Notes under the pieces: generated by a model | Databases searched by the model: none | Seen by the model: only the letters and a program-made list of their open reading frames with translations | Told to the model about the DNA's origin: nothing | Made by a program: the position numbers and the translations under genes | Source of the DNA: an uncultured Actinomycetes bacterium | GTDB lineage: Bacteria; Actinomycetota; Acidimicrobiia; Acidimicrobiales; Ilumatobacteraceae | Assembly (NCBI GenBank): GCA_903858075.1 | Contig: CAIOHI010000031.1 | Location: 1 to 7,363 of the forward strand | DNA: 7,363 bases | Direction: 5' to 3' | Shown: one piece after another, positions 5,641-7,363 of the stretch | Layout of the letters: each line of letters opens with the position of its first letter | Numbering within the stretch: position 1 is the first letter of the stretch

Positions 5641-7363
5641 GCACCACAGAATCAACACCTGACCAAGTGGAAACCGAAGTCGTCATTGACCCCAATGCCG
5701 TGAGCCTTACTATTAACGGCAAAACAGTTGCAGCGCGTAAAGGTGAGCTCATCATTGCGGCTGCCGACCGCACAAGTGATTTCATTCCTCGTTTTTGTTA
5801 CCACCCACGTATGAAGCCAGTCGGCATGTGCCGCCAGTGTTTAGTAGAAGTGGAAGGTCCTCGTGGGCCGATGATGGTCGTTTCTTGCATGACCCCTGTT
5901 GCCGATGGGCAAGTGGTGCATACAGAAACTGAGCAAGTGAAAAAAGCTCAAGAAGGAATTTTGGAACTTCTTCTAGCGAATCACCCACTTGACTGCCCAG
6001 TGTGCGACAAAGGTGGTGAGTGCCCACTTCAAGACCAGGCATTTTCTCATGGTCCAGGCGAGAGTCGTTATGTTGAAGAAAAACGACATTACGAAAAGCC
6101 CATTGCTATTAGCGATTTAGTTTTTCTCGATCGTGAACGCTGCATTCTCTGTGATCGTTGCACGCGATTCGCCAGTGAAGTTGCTGGCGACCCACTCATC
6201 TCATTTACGCATCGTGGAAATAACACACAGATACTCACGTTCCCCGACGAGCCTTTCGCTTCTTACTTCTCGGGAAATACGGTTCAAATTTGTCCAGTTG
6301 GGGCGCTCACTGCAAAGCCATATCGCTTTAAAGCTCGCCCCTGGGACCTTGAAGAAACACAGAGTACGTGTACTGCGTGCTCAGTAGGCTGCGCAACTGT
6401 TATTCAGTCAAGTCGCGACCAAGTACTGCGCTATCAAGGTCACGACAACGATGAAGTCAACTGGGGTTGGCTGTGCGATCGTGGTCGGTTCAATTTTGAA
6501 TCAGTCAATAGTGAAGATCGGTTCACTACGCCACTCGTGAGAGAAGGCGAGTCGCTCGTTCCTACTTCTTGGTCAAGTGCCCTTGAAGCCGCGGCTCGAA
6601 CCATTCGCTTGGCAGTGAGCTCTAAAGGTGCAAACAGCGTTGCCATTCTGGGCGGAGCTCGACTTGCTAATGAAGATGCTCGTGCCTGGGCGATGATGGC
6701 AAACAAATTGGGTGTCACGTTGCACGATGCGCAACTTGATGATGGTCTGTCAACAGAAGTATTCAATTTGCCGCAAGCAACAATTAATGATGCAACTTCT
6801 GCAACCACTGTTATTTTGTTGAGCCCAGACCTGAAAGAAGAGCTTCCAGTTCTGTATCTTCGGTTACGCGATGCTGCAACTAAGAATCGCACGCGAATCA
6901 TCGAGTTCACCACGAAAGCCTCAGGGCTCACGCGGTATGCCTGGAAATCGGTGAACTACGAACCTGGCGCACAAGTTGCTGCAGTGAATACAGCATTAAA
7001 CGACACCGAGATTGCGGCCCAGCTAGGCAAAGGAAACGTAGTTGTTGTTTTAGGGCGCGCAAACCTTGCCGAATCGAGCGATTTCACAGCACAGGCGTAT
7101 AACGCCATAGCTGCTGCTTTCCCTGCAGCAACAGTGTTACCTGTTCTTCGTCGCGGAAATATTCGCGGCGCAGCAAATGCTGGTCTGACGGCAGGAAATA
7201 ATGCCCGCAGTATTCTCACTGCAGCAAGTGACGGACACATTGAGTGCCTCATTTTGCTTGGTGCAGATCCGCTTTCTGATGTTCCAGATCTCGACCTCGC
7301 AAGGCGTGCATTAGCGAGCGCACGTAATGTTATTGCAGTCGATACTTTCCCCACAGCTTCAAC
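5637..7363 (+). CDS. nuoG: NADH-quinone oxidoreductase subunit G, 3' partial
   Basis: The 75-kDa/Nqo3 subunit, which wires electrons from NuoF towards NuoB. The frame is open from the ATG at 5637 to the window edge (575 full codons, no stop), so the C-terminus is missing. Reading the frame by hand shows the cluster ligands in order: [2Fe-2S] N1b at Cys54, Cys65, Cys68 and Cys84 (FCYHPRM, GMCRQC, VSCM); N5 at His116, Cys120, Cys123 and Cys129 (HPLDCPVCDKGGEC); N4 at Cys169, Cys172, Cys175 and Cys219 (CILCDRC, QICPVGAL); and the off-pathway N7 at Cys245, Cys248, Cys252 and Cys280 (CTACSVGC, WLCDRG). The molybdopterin-oxidoreductase-like domain starts at about 285 and includes VAILGGARLANEDA and, at 541-548, LGADPLSD. 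About 20 residues precede the ferredoxin domain. The start overlaps the nuoF stop in an ATGA. Confidence 0.97.
   Translation, partial: MSTTESTPDQVETEVVIDPNAVSLTINGKTVAARKGELIIAAADRTSDFIPRFCYHPRMKPVGMCRQCLVEVEGPRGPMMVVSCMTPVADGQVVHTETEQVKKAQEGILELLLANHPLDCPVCDKGGECPLQDQAFSHGPGESRYVEEKRHYEKPIAISDLVFLDRERCILCDRCTRFASEVAGDPLISFTHRGNNTQILTFPDEPFASYFSGNTVQICPVGALTAKPYRFKARPWDLEETQSTCTACSVGCATVIQSSRDQVLRYQGHDNDEVNWGWLCDRGRFNFESVNSEDRFTTPLVREGESLVPTSWSSALEAAARTIRLAVSSKGANSVAILGGARLANEDARAWAMMANKLGVTLHDAQLDDGLSTEVFNLPQATINDATSATTVILLSPDLKEELPVLYLRLRDAATKNRTRIIEFTTKASGLTRYAWKSVNYEPGAQVAAVNTALNDTEIAAQLGKGNVVVVLGRANLAESSDFTAQAYNAIAAAFPAATVLPVLRRGNIRGAANAGLTAGNNARSILTAASDGHIECLILLGADPLSDVPDLDLARRALASARNVIAVDTFPTAS

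Noticed and set aside
6133..6387. Short + strand open frame of 84 codons in a different frame
   Set aside because: It is out of frame inside nuoG, where the real frame carries N4 and N7 cysteines.
6440..7354. Two - strand open frames (163 and 132 codons) near the right edge, which might suggest genes pointing the other way
   Set aside because: The + strand here encodes NuoG continuously, with the N7 ligand Cys280 and the LGADPLSD motif, and the - strand frames show only low-complexity Ser/Ala/Arg-rich translation.
3614..7363. nuoEFG as the diaphorase part of a NAD-linked hydrogenase or formate dehydrogenase
   Set aside because: The genes are fused by overlaps to nuoA-D, whose NuoD has the quinone-site His and Tyr and no nickel-binding cysteines in the expected places, so this is complex I.
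1..7363. RNA genes, CRISPR arrays, mobile elements, terminators or a promoter between genes
   Set aside because: No intergenic gap exceeds 3 nt and no direct-repeat array, inverted terminal repeat, tRNA-like fold or hairpin with a T-run was seen. A promoter inside coding sequence cannot be excluded, but I found none I could support.

Overview
The window is almost wall-to-wall coding sequence on the + strand. It covers the 5' two thirds of a respiratory complex I (NADH:quinone oxidoreductase, nuo) operon in the order nuoA-nuoB-nuoC-nuoD-nuoE-nuoF-nuoG, preceded by the 3' part of a gene for an uncharacterised membrane protein. Base composition looks close to balanced by eye. Separate (unfused) nuoC and nuoD, the conserved A-to-G order, and a NuoF C-terminal segment of the 'TTICxxGPSA' kind suggest an actinobacterium. 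A lower-GC member of the Acidimicrobiia is my best guess, but this rests on memory of family sequences and is only moderately supported.

Layout: bases 2-700 hold the partial membrane protein of unknown function, open at the left edge. nuoA (704-1177) starts 3 nt after its stop. nuoB (1177-1764) overlaps nuoA by 1 nt, and nuoC (1768-2277, GTG start) follows after 3 nt. nuoD (2274-3617), nuoE (3614-4228), nuoF (4225-5640) and nuoG (5637 to the right edge) are each joined to the previous gene by a 4-nt ATGA start/stop overlap. No untranslated gap exceeds 3 nt, so the window has no room for a dedicated promoter, terminator or RNA gene between genes. The promoter must lie upstream of the window or inside coding sequence, and the rest of nuoG and presumably nuoH onward lie downstream.

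How the genes work together: NuoF (FMN, NADH site, cluster N3), NuoE (N1a) and NuoG (N1b, N4, N5, N7) form the NADH-oxidising module. NuoB (N2), NuoC and NuoD form the connecting module that hands electrons to quinone, and NuoA is a membrane subunit at the quinone site/proton-pump interface. All Fe-S ligands expected for these clusters can be found in the translations. The one ambiguous case is the fourth N3 ligand in NuoF.

I do not see a previously undescribed system here; this is a core metabolic locus. The points worth a second look are the unknown membrane protein ahead of nuoA, a roughly 60-residue N-terminal extension of NuoD, an insertion in NuoF between the last Fe-S cysteines, C-terminal tails on NuoA and NuoE, and a marked excess of CTGCAG that falls entirely in one reading phase.
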